Both the position numbers and the translations under genes were made by a program. A DNA stretch of 64,000 bases from JADGHX01 sp037200125 (GTDB lineage: Bacteria; Pseudomonadota; Gammaproteobacteria; Steroidobacterales; Steroidobacteraceae), in contig JBBCGS010000008.1 of NCBI GenBank assembly GCA_037200125.1, forward strand, positions 372,001 through 436,000, written 5' to 3'. Within the stretch, counting starts at the first letter, position 1; every line of letters starts with the position of its first letter. Below, one piece after another: positions 27,311 through 36,311 of this stretch. The notes beneath the pieces were generated by a model. That model was not told the DNA's origin, ran no database searches, and worked only from the letters and a program-made list of their open reading frames with translations.

Positions 27311-28528
27311 ATGGGCGCGTTCGAGTACACCGCGCTGGAAGCGGGCGGCCGCGAGCGCAAGGGCGTCCTCGAGGGCGATACGGCGCGCCAGGTGCGCCAG
27401 CTGCTTCGCGAGAAGCAACTCCTGCCGGTCACGGTCACCGAGGTCGCGCAGAAGGAGTCCGCCGAGCAGAAGAAGAGCTTTTCGGTGGCCCGGCGCGTCT
27501 CCGCCTCCGACCTCGCCCTCTTCACCCGCCAGCTCGCGACGCTCGTGCGCGCCGGCCTGCCCCTCGAAGAATCGCTTCTCGCGGTCTCCCAGCAGACCGA
27601 GAAACCGCGCATTCAAGGCATCATCATCGGCGTGCGATCGCGCGTCATGGAAGGCCACACGCTGGCCGACGGGCTTTCCGAGTTCCCCCGCGTGTTCCCG
27701 GAGATCTACCGGGCGACGGTCTCGGCCGGCGAGCAGTCCGGCCACCTCGACGCCATTCTCGAGCGCCTGGCGGACTACACCGAAGGCCGCGAAGCCATGC
27801 GCCAGAAGGTGCTGGGCGCGATGCTCTACCCGATCGTGCTGACGATCATGTGCTTCGGCATCGTGTCGGGCCTCATGGTCTACGTGGTGCCGAAGGTCGT
27901 CGACGTGTTCGAGACCAGCAAGGCGCAGCTTCCGCTGGCCACACGCATTCTGATCGCGACCAGTGACGCCTTCCGTAACTATCTGGTCTACATGATCATC
28001 GTGGTGGTCGCCGCCGCGTTCGGCATCCGGGCATGGCTGAAAAACCCGAACAACCGGCGCACGTTCCACCACTTGGTGTTGCGCATGCCCCTCATGGGCA
28101 AGCTGACACGCGGCTTCAATACCGCGCGCTTCACGCGCACGTTCAGCATTCTTTCGGCCAGCGCCGTGCCGGTGCTCGATGCCATGCGCATCTCCGGCGA
28201 AGTGGTCACGAACCTGCCGATGCGCGATGCCGTCATCGAGGCGTCACAAAGGGTGCGTGAAGGCGCGCCGATCGGCCGCTCGCTGGGCTACAGCAAGTTG
28301 TTCCCGCCCATGACCATCCATCTCATCTCGAGCGGCGAGTCGAGCGGCGAGCTCGAACAAATGCTGGAGCGCTCCGCGGTCAGCCAGGAGCGCGAGCTCG
28401 ATGGTTTGCTTACGGCGCTCGTCGGCCTCTTGGGCCCGCTCATGATCGTGACGATGGGCCTCTTCGTCATGGGCATCGTTTTTGCAATGCTCCTGCCGAT
28501 CTTCCAGCTCAACCAGCTCATTCACTGA
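27311..28528 (+). CDS. gspF: Type II secretion inner-membrane platform protein GspF
   Basis: The 405-aa polytopic protein begins MGAFEYTALEAGGRERKG and has two GspF repeats, each with FTRQLATLVRAGLPLEESL-like signatures, and three membrane helices. The LAGE-like motif reads FNTARFTRTFSILSASAVPVLDAM. It joins GspE to the pseudopilus platform. The ATG at 27311 is preferred over a TTG two codons earlier. gspG-N do not follow: the pseudopilin and GspL/M genes must be elsewhere if the system is complete. Confidence 0.95.
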   Translation: MGAFEYTALEAGGRERKGVLEGDTARQVRQLLREKQLLPVTVTEVAQKESAEQKKSFSVARRVSASDLALFTRQLATLVRAGLPLEESLLAVSQQTEKPRIQGIIIGVRSRVMEGHTLADGLSEFPRVFPEIYRATVSAGEQSGHLDAILERLADYTEGREAMRQKVLGAMLYPIVLTIMCFGIVSGLMVYVVPKVVDVFETSKAQLPLATRILIATSDAFRNYLVYMIIVVVAAAFGIRAWLKNPNNRRTFHHLVLRMPLMGKLTRGFNTARFTRTFSILSASAVPVLDAMRISGEVVTNLPMRDAVIEASQRVREGAPIGRSLGYSKLFPPMTIHLISSGESSGELEQMLERSAVSQERELDGLLTALVGLLGPLMIVTMGLFVMGIVFAMLLPIFQLNQLIH

Positions 28529-28665
28529 TCCACCGACATAGGTGCTTTCCGGCGATTCGTGCCGGACTGAGAACAGATCGTGATCTTCGGGATTGCGTCG
28601 GCGCGCGAATCGAATTAATTTTCGGCCCGCGCGGACCTCGCCGCGCTGACGTTCATCGCGTACCC

Positions 28666-28686
28666 ATGAGCGAAAAACCGGCATGA
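28666..28686 (+). promoter_or_regulatory. Six-codon leader ORF overlapping the next start (ATGA)
   Basis: ATGAGCGAAAAACCGGC at 28666 is repeated as ATGAGTGAGAAACCGGA at 28683 (14 of 17 bases alike). The first copy encodes MSEKPA and stops in TGA, which overlaps the ATG of the acidic protein gene. It looks like a 17-bp tandem duplication of the start region and could couple or dampen translation; the effect is inferred. Confidence 0.4.
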
Positions 28687-28949
28687 GTGAGAAACCGGAA
28701 TCGGACGAGTTCGAAGAAGAGGAAGACGACGCGCCCGTCGCCGACGGCGCGGATGTCGACCTCGATCAGGTCAATAAAGAACTGGACCTTGCCAAACGCA
28801 GGGGGAAGCTGGGCGATCCCGCGTGGCGCCGGCTCGAGCGCATCATCGAAGAAAAGCGTGTAGCGGAGCTCACGAGCGACTTCGATGACTACGACATCGG
28901 CTCCGACGACGACGAGAGCGAAGACGACGAAGCGCCTTCGATGCTCTAG
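28683..28949 (+). CDS. Small acidic protein resembling the PA3496 family
   Basis: The 88-aa, very acidic product begins MSEKPESDEFEEEEDDAPV, has a central basic helix (LAKRRGKLGDPAWRRLERIIEEKR), and ends in an Asp/Glu run. The layout resembles the small PA3496-type proteins of gammaproteobacteria, labelled putative envelope-integrity proteins; the function is not established. There is no signal peptide or membrane segment. It lies 154 bp after gspF and may or may not belong to that transcript. Confidence 0.65.
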   Translation: MSEKPESDEFEEEEDDAPVADGADVDLDQVNKELDLAKRRGKLGDPAWRRLERIIEEKRVAELTSDFDDYDIGSDDDESEDDEAPSML

Positions 28950-29078
28950 GGCGACGGTGGAGGCGCGCCGAGGGCGTGCCGCAGCCTCGGCGGGAACATT
29001 CCGGTGACGAGGCTCCTGACTTCCGTCAGCTCGACGTGCCGCTGGGCGGAACAGCCGTGACGACGGTGGGCGGCGTCT

Positions 29079-29125
29079 GCGGCTAAAGAGTCCGATCTCA
29101 GCCGCCCGGCGATTGAGGGCTTCTT
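29079..29125. repeat. REP-like element between the acidic-protein gene and dnaE2
   Basis: A single unit GCCGCCCGGCGATTGAGGGC lies at 29101-29120, preceded by AG and followed by TTCTT as in the other copies. Upstream, GCGGCTAAAGAG (29079-29090) matches the tail of the opposite arm, so a short GCGGCT/AGCCGC stem can form around a 15-nt loop. The second full arm is missing: this is a half element. It lies between the converging ends of the acidic-protein gene and dnaE2, and a TTTTTC run follows. Confidence 0.75.
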
Positions 29126-29134
29126 GGCTTTTTC

Positions 29135-32100
29135 TCAGTGGAAGTCCCGCGACCGGGCGAGAAGTTCGCCAATCAAAACCGAGCGGTCGATCAGGCGCTT
29201 GGCAATAACGTGCGTGACGCCATGCATGCGTTGCAGTTCGCCCCGCACTTCGAGTAAGCGCGACTCGATAAGAGGCCGCCTCTGCTCGGCAGCAACCTTA
29301 TTCCACACAATGATATTCACCACACCCGTCTCATCTTCGAGCGTCATGAACGTAACGCCCTTGGCACTACCCGGATGCTGTCGCACCAGCACGAGTCCCG
29401 CGACGCGCACGGCCGCACCGTGCGTAGTTTTCTGCAGATCCGCGGAACGCAGGAAGTTGCCTCGTGCGAGACGCTCGCGCAAAAGTTGCAACGGATGCGC
29501 ACCTAGCGTCAGCCCAATGGAGCGATAGTCCGCAAGCACCGTCTCCCAATCGGACGGACTGGTGAGAAGCGGCCGGCCCTCTTCTTCATCCGCCGCGCGC
29601 GCGCCGCGCGGAGCGAGCGGCAACGCGCGCTCGGTTCCCGCCACTTCCCAGAACGCGAGGTGACGGTTGCCGCTGAGTGACGCGAGCGCGCCAGCCGCGG
29701 CAAGCGCTTCGAGATCGGTACGATCGAGTGCGGCACGCTCGGCCAGGTCCTGAACGCTTTCAAAGGACCGCTTCGCGCGCGCCGCTTCGAGGCGCTCCGC
29801 GCCAGCAGTCGAGAGCGACTTCACCAGCTTCAGGCCCAGACGCAACGCCGGTGGCGCAAGCGCGCCGTCCGCGCGCTCACACCGCTCGAGCGTGCTATGG
29901 AGTCCGCTGGACTCGACGCGCACAGGCCGTACCTCGACGCCATGCTCGCGCGCATCGCGCACGAGTTGCGCCGGCGCATAGAAACCCATCGGCAAGCTGT
30001 TGAGCAATGCGCAGGTGAACGCGGCGGGCTCGTGGCACTTGAGCCATGCGGAGTCGTATACCAAAAGAGCGAAACTTGCCGCATGACTTTCGGGGAATCC
30101 ATATTCGCCGAACCCCATCATCTGGTTGTAAATGCGCTCGGCGAAGTCGCGCTCGTAATTGCGCTCGAGCATGCCGTTGATGAGCTTGTCGCGGAATTTC
30201 TCGAGGCCGCCTTTGCGCTTCCAGGCCGCCATCGCGCGACGCAGGGCGTCGGCTTCGTCGCCGCTGAAGCCGGCGGCGACCATCGCAAGCTTCATCACCT
30301 GTTCCTGGAAGATCGGCACGCCGAGCGTGCGGTCGAGCACGGAGCGCACGGCCTCGCTCGGATAGCTCACGCGCTCTTCGCCCGTTCGCCGGCGCAGGTA
30401 CGGGTGGACCATGTCGCCCTGGATCGGGCCCGGACGCACGATCGCAACCTCGATGACGAGGTCGTAGTAACACTTCGGGCGCAGCCGCGGCAGCATCGAC
30501 ATCTGCGCGCGCGACTCGATCTGGAACACGCCGACGGTGTCCGCATTCGAGATCATGTCGTAGACGCGTGGATCTTCCGCCGGGCACTCGCCGAGCGTGT
30601 AGTGCTTCGGATATTTGCCGCTGCCGGCCCAGTAATCGTTCGTCAGCTGGAACGCGCGGCGGAGCGCGGTGAGCATGCCGAGGCCGAGCAGGTCCACCTT
30701 CAGGAGCTTCAGCTCGTCGAGATCGTCCTTGTCCCACTGCACGACGGTGCGATCTTCCATCGTGGCGTTTTCAATCGGCACGAGCTCGTCGAGACGGCCA
30801 GCGGAAATGACGATGCCACCGACGTGCTGGGAAAGATGGCGCGGAAAACCCATCACGTCGTGCGCGAATTTCATCACGTGAACGAGGACGGCGCTTTCCG
30901 GATCTATTCCGGCTTCTCGCACGCGCTGCTCGTCGATCTTGCTGCCATCCCACCACTGAATGGTTCGCGCGAGCCGCGCAAGCTGCAGCGGATCCAGACC
31001 GAACGCCTTGCCGACATCACGCACGGCGCTGCGCGGGCGATACATGATGCACGTCGCAGCGAGTGCGGAGCGTTCACGCCCGTACTTGCGATAGACATAC
31101 TGGATGACCTCCTCGCGCCGCTCGTGCTCGAAGTCGATGTCGATATCCGGCGGCTCATCGCGCTCGCGCGAGATGAAGCGCTCCACCAGCAGGCACGCGT
31201 CATTGCGCTCCGGGTCGATGGCTGTGACACCGAGGCAGTAACACACCACCGAGTTCGCGGCCGAGCCGCGGCCCTGACACAAAATGTTCTTCTCATGCGC
31301 ATAGCGAACGATGTCCTGCACGGTGAGAAAGAATGCTTCGTACCTCAGGTCCTTGATGATCGACAGCTCGTTCTCGATGGTGGCGCGGGTCTTCTCCGAC
31401 ATGCCCTCGGGCCACTTTCCGCGAGCGCCCTCTTCCACGAGTTGGCGCAGGTAGCTGGTCGGCGTTTCACCGCTCGGCACCAGCTCGTGTGGATATTCAT
31501 ACTTCAGCTCTTCGAGACCGAAGGTGCAGCGGCGCGCAATCTTCACGGTCTCCGCCAGCAACCGCGGCGGATACACGCGCCCAAGCTCGGTTTTGCCGCG
31601 CAGATGACGCTCGCTGTTCTGGTAGAGCCGCCAGCCCGCCTCGGCGAGCGGCACGTTGTGACGAATCGCGGTGAGCACGTCCTGAAGCTCGCCGCGCTCG
31701 CGCGCATGCATGTGAACGTCGCCCGCCGCCACGAGCGGCAGCGCGAGCTCACTGCCAATGCGTTGCAACTCCGCGAGACGCTGCCGATCCCGCCCTTCGC
31801 GCAACAGCTCGACGGCGAGCCAGACATCGCCCGGGAAGAGCCGCTGCAACCACGCGCCTTCGCTCGCGTCCGGCTCTAGCCCGGGAAGCCAGAGAATGAG
31901 GCATCCGGACAGCAGCGCCTGCACATCGATGCGATCGAGCGCGTATGAACCTTTCGGGGCGTTGCGCCGGCCGCGCGTGATGAGCCGGCACAGCTTGCCG
32001 TAACCCTGCCGATCCGGCGCAAGCGCAACGAAGCGCAAGCCGCACTTCAGCCGGAACTCAGATCCGATGATGAGCTGGATGCGCTGCCCCTGCGCCGCCC

Positions 32101-32284
32101 GTTCCTTCACCTCGACAAGCGCACGCACCACGCCCGCGAGCGAGCACTCGTCCGTTATGGCGATCGCTTCGTATTGCCGCTCGAGGGCGCGCTCAACCAG
32201 TTCCTGGGGATGTGAGGCCCCTCGAAGAAACGTAAAGTTACTGAGGCAATGTAGCTCAGCGTAGAGAATCGACTCCTGCGCCAT
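29135..32284 (-). CDS. dnaE2: Error-prone DNA polymerase DnaE2 (ImuC)
   Basis: The 1049-aa C-family polymerase is the catalytic part of the ImuA-ImuB-DnaE2 mutasome, which copies damaged DNA in the SOS response. The N-terminal PHP domain reads AELHCLSNFTFLRGASHP; the second metal His of a classical HxH is Leu here. The active-site aspartates lie in PPDIDIDFEHERREEV near residue 380. The finger region, the helix-hairpin-helix part, an OB fold (VRVAGLVLVRQHPGSAKGV) and the family C-terminus LLARSRDFH are all present. It is the last gene of lexA-imuA-imuB-dnaE2, but an inverted-repeat element fills the 197-bp gap to imuB. Confidence 0.95.
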   Translation of the reverse strand: MAQESILYAELHCLSNFTFLRGASHPQELVERALERQYEAIAITDECSLAGVVRALVEVKERAAQGQRIQLIIGSEFRLKCGLRFVALAPDRQGYGKLCRLITRGRRNAPKGSYALDRIDVQALLSGCLILWLPGLEPDASEGAWLQRLFPGDVWLAVELLREGRDRQRLAELQRIGSELALPLVAAGDVHMHARERGELQDVLTAIRHNVPLAEAGWRLYQNSERHLRGKTELGRVYPPRLLAETVKIARRCTFGLEELKYEYPHELVPSGETPTSYLRQLVEEGARGKWPEGMSEKTRATIENELSIIKDLRYEAFFLTVQDIVRYAHEKNILCQGRGSAANSVVCYCLGVTAIDPERNDACLLVERFISRERDEPPDIDIDFEHERREEVIQYVYRKYGRERSALAATCIMYRPRSAVRDVGKAFGLDPLQLARLARTIQWWDGSKIDEQRVREAGIDPESAVLVHVMKFAHDVMGFPRHLSQHVGGIVISAGRLDELVPIENATMEDRTVVQWDKDDLDELKLLKVDLLGLGMLTALRRAFQLTNDYWAGSGKYPKHYTLGECPAEDPRVYDMISNADTVGVFQIESRAQMSMLPRLRPKCYYDLVIEVAIVRPGPIQGDMVHPYLRRRTGEERVSYPSEAVRSVLDRTLGVPIFQEQVMKLAMVAAGFSGDEADALRRAMAAWKRKGGLEKFRDKLINGMLERNYERDFAERIYNQMMGFGEYGFPESHAASFALLVYDSAWLKCHEPAAFTCALLNSLPMGFYAPAQLVRDAREHGVEVRPVRVESSGLHSTLERCERADGALAPPALRLGLKLVKSLSTAGAERLEAARAKRSFESVQDLAERAALDRTDLEALAAAGALASLSGNRHLAFWEVAGTERALPLAPRGARAADEEEGRPLLTSPSDWETVLADYRSIGLTLGAHPLQLLRERLARGNFLRSADLQKTTHGAAVRVAGLVLVRQHPGSAKGVTFMTLEDETGVVNIIVWNKVAAEQRRPLIESRLLEVRGELQRMHGVTHVIAKRLIDRSVLIGELLARSRDFH

Positions 32285-32303
32285 GAGTCGTCTTCTTCAG
32301 CGA

Positions 32304-32470
32304 AGGCTTTTCAGACAGCGAGTCTCCGGCTGGTGCGCGAGCCTGGTGACCGGTGATGGTTCGTCGTTGTGCCGTCCCTGTGCGCCACTTTCGTGTCGCC
32401 TTCCTAAGCGCAACGCCCCACCCCGGTGTGGCCCGAACACTTCACCGGAGACCCGCTGCCTGAAAAGCCT
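32304..32470. repeat. MITE-like element with 26-bp terminal inverted repeats
   Basis: The left end (32304-32329) and right end (32445-32470) are reverse complements at 24 of 26 positions; the left begins AGGCTTTTCAGACAGCG. A 115-bp core without a convincing ORF lies between. The 167-bp unit almost fills the imuB-dnaE2 gap. No target-site duplication is obvious. It has the size and ends of a non-autonomous element but could also be a long terminator-like hairpin. Confidence 0.6.
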
Positions 32471-32481
32471 CCTGCGGCGGT

Positions 32482-34098
32482 TCATCCAAGGATCCCCTGC
32501 AGAAACCACGCGGACGTAGCGGCGGACGCCGCTTCCCGCGGCGGCTTCAGGTCCCGGAAGATCCACAGCCGCACGCCGCGAGAATCCCGAACGATGTAGT
32601 AGTCCCGCGAAACACGGCCCTGCACGGCCATGCCGGCTTCGACGCGATCCGGCCCTTCGAGGAATCGAAGCTCGCCGTGATGCCGCGGTAACCCCTTCCG
32701 CTGGGATAACGGCTGCGGCTCCCGCAACAGCCATGCGGGACGCCGTTGCACGAACCAGGGGACGTGGTTCTCGACGACCCGACCTTTGCTCGCGCGCCCC
32801 CCCAATTCCGCCACGGCCCACGATGTTTCGGGACGATGGCTTTCGAGCACGCGCAGGCCGTAGACCGATTCATGACCCAGCCGCGCACGCAGGTGCTCGA
32901 TGATCTCGAGCGCCACCCCACGGGTTTCGCCGCCGTATTCCCCGGGCTGCCACAGCGATGCGTCGGCGGCAGTGCATGGAACAAGATCGCCCGAGCGCAG
33001 TTCGATCCCTCGCACGGGCTCTGAAAGGTTGAGCGTCGACAGCTTCTCCGCGAACAACTTCGCGAAGTGCCGCGCATTGGCGGCAGGCGCGGCAAAGCGC
33101 AGTACGCAACGAGTGCGCGGTATTCGTCGGTGCTTCAGAAGACAGGCGATCTGCGTAACGCCGCACTGGCGAACTTTTAGAAACTCCCCCAGCTCTTCGA
33201 GCAACGACGTCAGTGCGGAAAGAATGGATTCGTGGTGCTCCAGCTCCTGGAGCAGGTCTTTCTTGCGACGAAATCGCTCACGCAGCCGAAAGTGGTCGCG
33301 CAGATCGGCGTCGCGCCCCGTGAGCCGATCCAGCTCGGCAAGATGCTCCCTGCCGAAACGACGCGCGAACCCCGCACGCGGCAGGCGCAACACCTGCCCG
33401 ACGGTGTAGACGCCGACCTGCCGCAAACGCTCGATCACTTCGGCGGGCCAGCGCAACGTGAACAGCTTCAACGCGGAGATTTCCCCCACGAGGTGCGTGG
33501 CATCCGTGATGAGCAGCGATTTGCCCGCGCGAGCGCCCGCAAGCGCCGCGAGCGGCGATGGCGCCAGCGACACGATCGGCTTCACACCCGCCTCGAAGCA
33601 ATCCGATTCGAGCGCACGGCATAGCCCTTCCGCTCCACCGAAAAGATGGAGACTGCCCTTCACTTCGAGCACGAGCCCGTCCGGCGGCACGAGGCTGACC
33701 CGCGGCGTGAACCGATACGCGCGAGTAGCCAACCTCTCCAGCAACTGCCGCTCGCGCGTGGCATCCCGCGCACAGGTTTCAAGATCGGGAACGAGCGCGA
33801 GCGCCGCCGCCATCCCCATGCCCCGGCGTACACCGAACCGCTGTGCCCGCTCGCACGCCGCGACTACGTACTGCGTCTGCCCTTGCAACTCGACGATGGC
33901 GCGAGGCGTTTTTCCCGCGGTTTGTTGAAGGGCCTCGATCTCGAGCCACGGCAGGTGGAGCCCCACCCACAGCTCGCGAGGCTCGAAAGCCAACGCTTGC
34001 TGGGGCGGTGGTGGCGGCGCCAGCGAAGGGCTGACCTTCGCGCGGAGGCGACTCACCTCCGGCCGGACGCGGCCGGTGCGGATGGGACGAGAGCTCAT
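32482..34098 (-). CDS. imuB: Mutasome protein ImuB (Y-family polymerase-like, non-catalytic)
   Basis: The 538-aa Y-family-like protein links DnaE2, ImuA and the sliding clamp. The first polymerase motif, which holds the metal-binding Asp in active Y-family enzymes, reads LWVGLHLPWLEIEAL, so the catalytic acids are gone as expected for ImuB. DGLVLEVKGSLHLFGGAEGL is the typical ImuB second motif. A Pro-rich N-terminal stretch of about 35 residues precedes the fold. The ATG at 34098 overlaps the imuA stop (TGATG), so the two are translationally coupled. Confidence 0.92.
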   Translation of the reverse strand: MSSRPIRTGRVRPEVSRLRAKVSPSLAPPPPPQQALAFEPRELWVGLHLPWLEIEALQQTAGKTPRAIVELQGQTQYVVAACERAQRFGVRRGMGMAAALALVPDLETCARDATRERQLLERLATRAYRFTPRVSLVPPDGLVLEVKGSLHLFGGAEGLCRALESDCFEAGVKPIVSLAPSPLAALAGARAGKSLLITDATHLVGEISALKLFTLRWPAEVIERLRQVGVYTVGQVLRLPRAGFARRFGREHLAELDRLTGRDADLRDHFRLRERFRRKKDLLQELEHHESILSALTSLLEELGEFLKVRQCGVTQIACLLKHRRIPRTRCVLRFAAPAANARHFAKLFAEKLSTLNLSEPVRGIELRSGDLVPCTAADASLWQPGEYGGETRGVALEIIEHLRARLGHESVYGLRVLESHRPETSWAVAELGGRASKGRVVENHVPWFVQRRPAWLLREPQPLSQRKGLPRHHGELRFLEGPDRVEAGMAVQGRVSRDYYIVRDSRGVRLWIFRDLKPPREAASAATSAWFLQGILG

Positions 34099-34820
34099 CA
34101 CAAGCTCCCGGTGCGGGAATCAGATCGCTTGGGTTGTGAGGGCATGACGCGTCCTTGCGTCGGGTAGTGGCTCCAGGCGAGATCGACACTGCCGCGATGA
34201 CCGCCGCGGCTCTTCAATAACGTGATGCGGGCGCCCTGTTCCGTGGGCTCCACGATCACTCTCAATACTGCGTTCGAAGACTCCCGGGCGACTGCGAGAG
34301 GCCGAAAGAGCACGCCCAGCGCCCGCCCCTTCTCCGCCGCGAGTTGCAAGCGACGGATATCCCGCGAAGGCGCGCGCGGCGCCCACGCTAGCACCGCCTC
34401 ACACGCGCCCGAGATCAGCGATTGCTCGAAGGCCCACAACGGTTGCTCGGTGCGTACCACGAACAGCCGATCCAGCATCACGCCGTGCGCGGAGAGCGCC
34501 GGCGCGAAAGGCTCGAACGGCGGTGCCACCCAGGCGCACCAGCGCTCGCCGTCACGCCGCGTAAGTGTGGCGAGCGCCGGCAGGAGAACGTTCAGCTCTC
34601 CCACTCCGATATGCGACACGAGGATTTCGATGAGCCCGGCACAGGGCCAGCCGCCACCGGGCAGCGCCTGATCGAGCGCGGGGAAACCGGACGGCACCAC
34701 GCTGACTTGCGCAGCGCTGCGCCCACGCCAGATGGCGGGATGCTGAAGAAGAGTCTCTAGGCCGGGACGTTCGGCGTCAGCAGAGATCTCCGGTGTAAGG
34801 GCCGGTGCATTGGCGAACAT
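34098..34820 (-). CDS. imuA: Mutasome protein ImuA (RecA-like)
   Basis: The 240-aa RecA/SulA-like protein is required with ImuB and DnaE2 for SOS mutagenesis. Family features include GFPALDQALPGGGWPCAGLI, EILVSHIGVGELNVLLPAL, the Arg/Asp-rich IRRLQLAAEKGRALGVLFRP, and a C-terminal GSVDLAW. A Walker A is degenerate, as is usual for ImuA. It starts 213 bp after lexA. No CTGT-N8-ACAG box was found in that gap, so SOS control probably comes from the boxes ahead of lexA. Confidence 0.9.
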   Translation of the reverse strand: MFANAPALTPEISADAERPGLETLLQHPAIWRGRSAAQVSVVPSGFPALDQALPGGGWPCAGLIEILVSHIGVGELNVLLPALATLTRRDGERWCAWVAPPFEPFAPALSAHGVMLDRLFVVRTEQPLWAFEQSLISGACEAVLAWAPRAPSRDIRRLQLAAEKGRALGVLFRPLAVARESSNAVLRVIVEPTEQGARITLLKSRGGHRGSVDLAWSHYPTQGRVMPSQPKRSDSRTGSL

Positions 34821-35033
34821 GTGATGAACCCACGAACCGCAAGCCGCCTATGACCAAAGGGAGCGTAACGGGCGGCCCACCGGCATCAGCCCGTTACGAA
34901 AGAGGCGCGCGCAGCGGCGTGCGCCGCGTCTGTCAGCGAAAAGAACAGGGCTGCGTCGCGGGTTCCAGCAGCTACGGCGGCTGTGGCCCGTGAGCAGCCC
35001 CCAAATGCGCCGGCAGATGCGGGGGGACGGCAT

Positions 35034-35657
35034 TTACATCATCCCCACGGTCTTGCCTCGGCGCAGGACTCCCACCACAACACCTTCGATCAGAAGCTGT
35101 TGTTCCTTGAGATCCACCCTCAACGGTTCGAACTCTTCGTTTTCCGGAAGCAGCCACACGACCGAGCCTTCCTGGCGATAGCGCTTCACGGTGACTTCGT
35201 TTTCCAGCCGGGCCACGACGATCTGGCGGCTGCGCACTTCAGGCGTGCGATGCACGGCCACGAGGTCGCCATCCAGGATGCCGGCGTTCTTCATGCTCAT
35301 GCCGCTGACCTTGAGGAGGTAGTGCGGCTGGGGCTGGAACAGCGACGGATCGATCTGGAATCGGGCCTCCACGTGCTCTTCGGACATGATGGGGCGACCG
35401 GCGGCGACGCGGCCGATGAGCGGCAGGCCCATCTGCTCTCGCATGGTGTCCATGAGCCGAATACCGCGAGAGGTGCCAGGCACCAGCGAGATGACACCCT
35501 TGCGTGCCAGTGCTCGCAGATGCTCTTCCGCAGCGTTAGCGGACTTGAACCCCAGCTCACGCGCGATTTCCACGCGGGTGGGAGGCATGCCGGTATCACT
35601 GATGAAGCGCTGGATAAGACGCAGGATCTGGGTCTGGCGCGGTGTCAGGTCTGACAT
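35034..35657 (-). CDS. lexA: SOS repressor LexA
   Basis: The 207-aa repressor has an N-terminal winged helix (TPRQTQILRLIQRFI, VEIARELGFKSANAAEEHL). The self-cleavage site is Ala86-Gly87 in GRVAAGRP, and the catalytic pair is S121 (SGMSM) and K158 (VTVKRY). These lie two residues later than in E. coli LexA (84-85, 119, 156). RecA filaments trigger cleavage and derepression. Two perfect LexA boxes lie just upstream, so it is autoregulated. It heads the lexA-imuA-imuB-dnaE2 cassette, an arrangement known from Pseudomonas putida lexA2 loci. It could thus be the genome's only LexA or a second copy. Confidence 0.96.
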   Translation of the reverse strand: MSDLTPRQTQILRLIQRFISDTGMPPTRVEIARELGFKSANAAEEHLRALARKGVISLVPGTSRGIRLMDTMREQMGLPLIGRVAAGRPIMSEEHVEARFQIDPSLFQPQPHYLLKVSGMSMKNAGILDGDLVAVHRTPEVRSRQIVVARLENEVTVKRYRQEGSVVWLLPENEEFEPLRVDLKEQQLLIEGVVVGVLRRGKTVGMM

Positions 35658-35670
35658 GGATGGGCCTGTG

Positions 35671-35686
35671 CTGTTTGTTTATACAG
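35671..35686. promoter_or_regulatory. LexA box 1 (SOS operator)
   Basis: CTGTTTGTTTATACAG fits the CTGT-N8-ACAG consensus exactly. It lies 13 bp ahead of the lexA start and probably covers its promoter or early transcript. Confidence 0.9.
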
Positions 35687-35689
35687 TAG

Positions 35690-35705
35690 CTGTGAGTATA
35701 TACAG
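35690..35705. promoter_or_regulatory. LexA box 2 (SOS operator)
   Basis: CTGTGAGTATATACAG is a second exact CTGT-N8-ACAG site, 3 bp from box 1. Paired boxes ahead of lexA, as in E. coli, imply tight cooperative autorepression. Confidence 0.9.
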
Positions 35706-36311
35706 ATCGAGCAGGGGAGCAAGTGTTTCGGTGCGCTCAATGGGCCCCCGCTGCTCGACTTCCCTGGAAAGCTTTCAATGTCCGGTTCCGGTCATTACGC
35801 GGTACGCGAGAAACCGCACGCACTCGGGTACGCAGCAGCGTGCGCGCACGCCAGCGCATCAACATGCGCGAGCTGTGCAACCAATCCCGCCAGCTGAGCG
35901 TTACTCTCCGCAACCAACAAATCGCATGAGCCATTGCCATCCACACCGCGTCGCACGCACCCATGGTTTCGAGTGTTCGCATGCAGGCGGGCTCGCGTGG
36001 GAGCGATGTGTCGCGACGAAGGTCGCGCGGCCCGCGCACTCCTGAGTGCTCGCATATACGAAAATCTTTCATTCGTTTGGCGAAAGTTTCCGTCAGCCTT
36101 TACACGTGTTCAAAGTGCGCGACCAACTGTCGCGACGCACCGACATGCACGCACGAAGGGACAAGAAAACCGCAGCTAACTAGTTGCATTTACGTGGCAA
36201 ATTTGATGCAGTTGCGCGGTTGCGAATGGTGGTACGTCGCTTGCGCTCCGCCACGCAACCGTTTCAAGCAGGGATAACTCCCGAATCAACAAACCCAGAA
36301 GGGGAACGTGT
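35706..36311. other. Intergenic stretch between lexA and the Lpp-like gene
   Basis: No convincing gene is seen in these 606 bp. Short open frames exist on both strands (for example minus 35795-36055) but show no known motif or ribosome site. The last 250 bp are clearly more AT-rich than the rest of the window and should hold the promoter of the lipoprotein gene. An imperfect stem GCGGTTGCG.../...CGCAACCG at about 36216-36263 can form in its 5' leader. Confidence 0.6.

Noticed and set aside
29897..31879. 660-codon plus-strand frame opposite dnaE2
   Set aside because: Shadow of the polymerase gene, which shows all family motifs on the minus strand.
34930..34948. CTGT...ACAG pair between lexA and imuA as a LexA box
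   Set aside because: The spacing is 11 bp, not the 8 bp of both boxes ahead of lexA, and the inner bases do not fit.
35795..36055. Possible small gene (or sulA-like gene) upstream of lexA
   Set aside because: Arg/Ala-rich frame on the minus strand with no motif, no ribosome site and no likeness to SulA.
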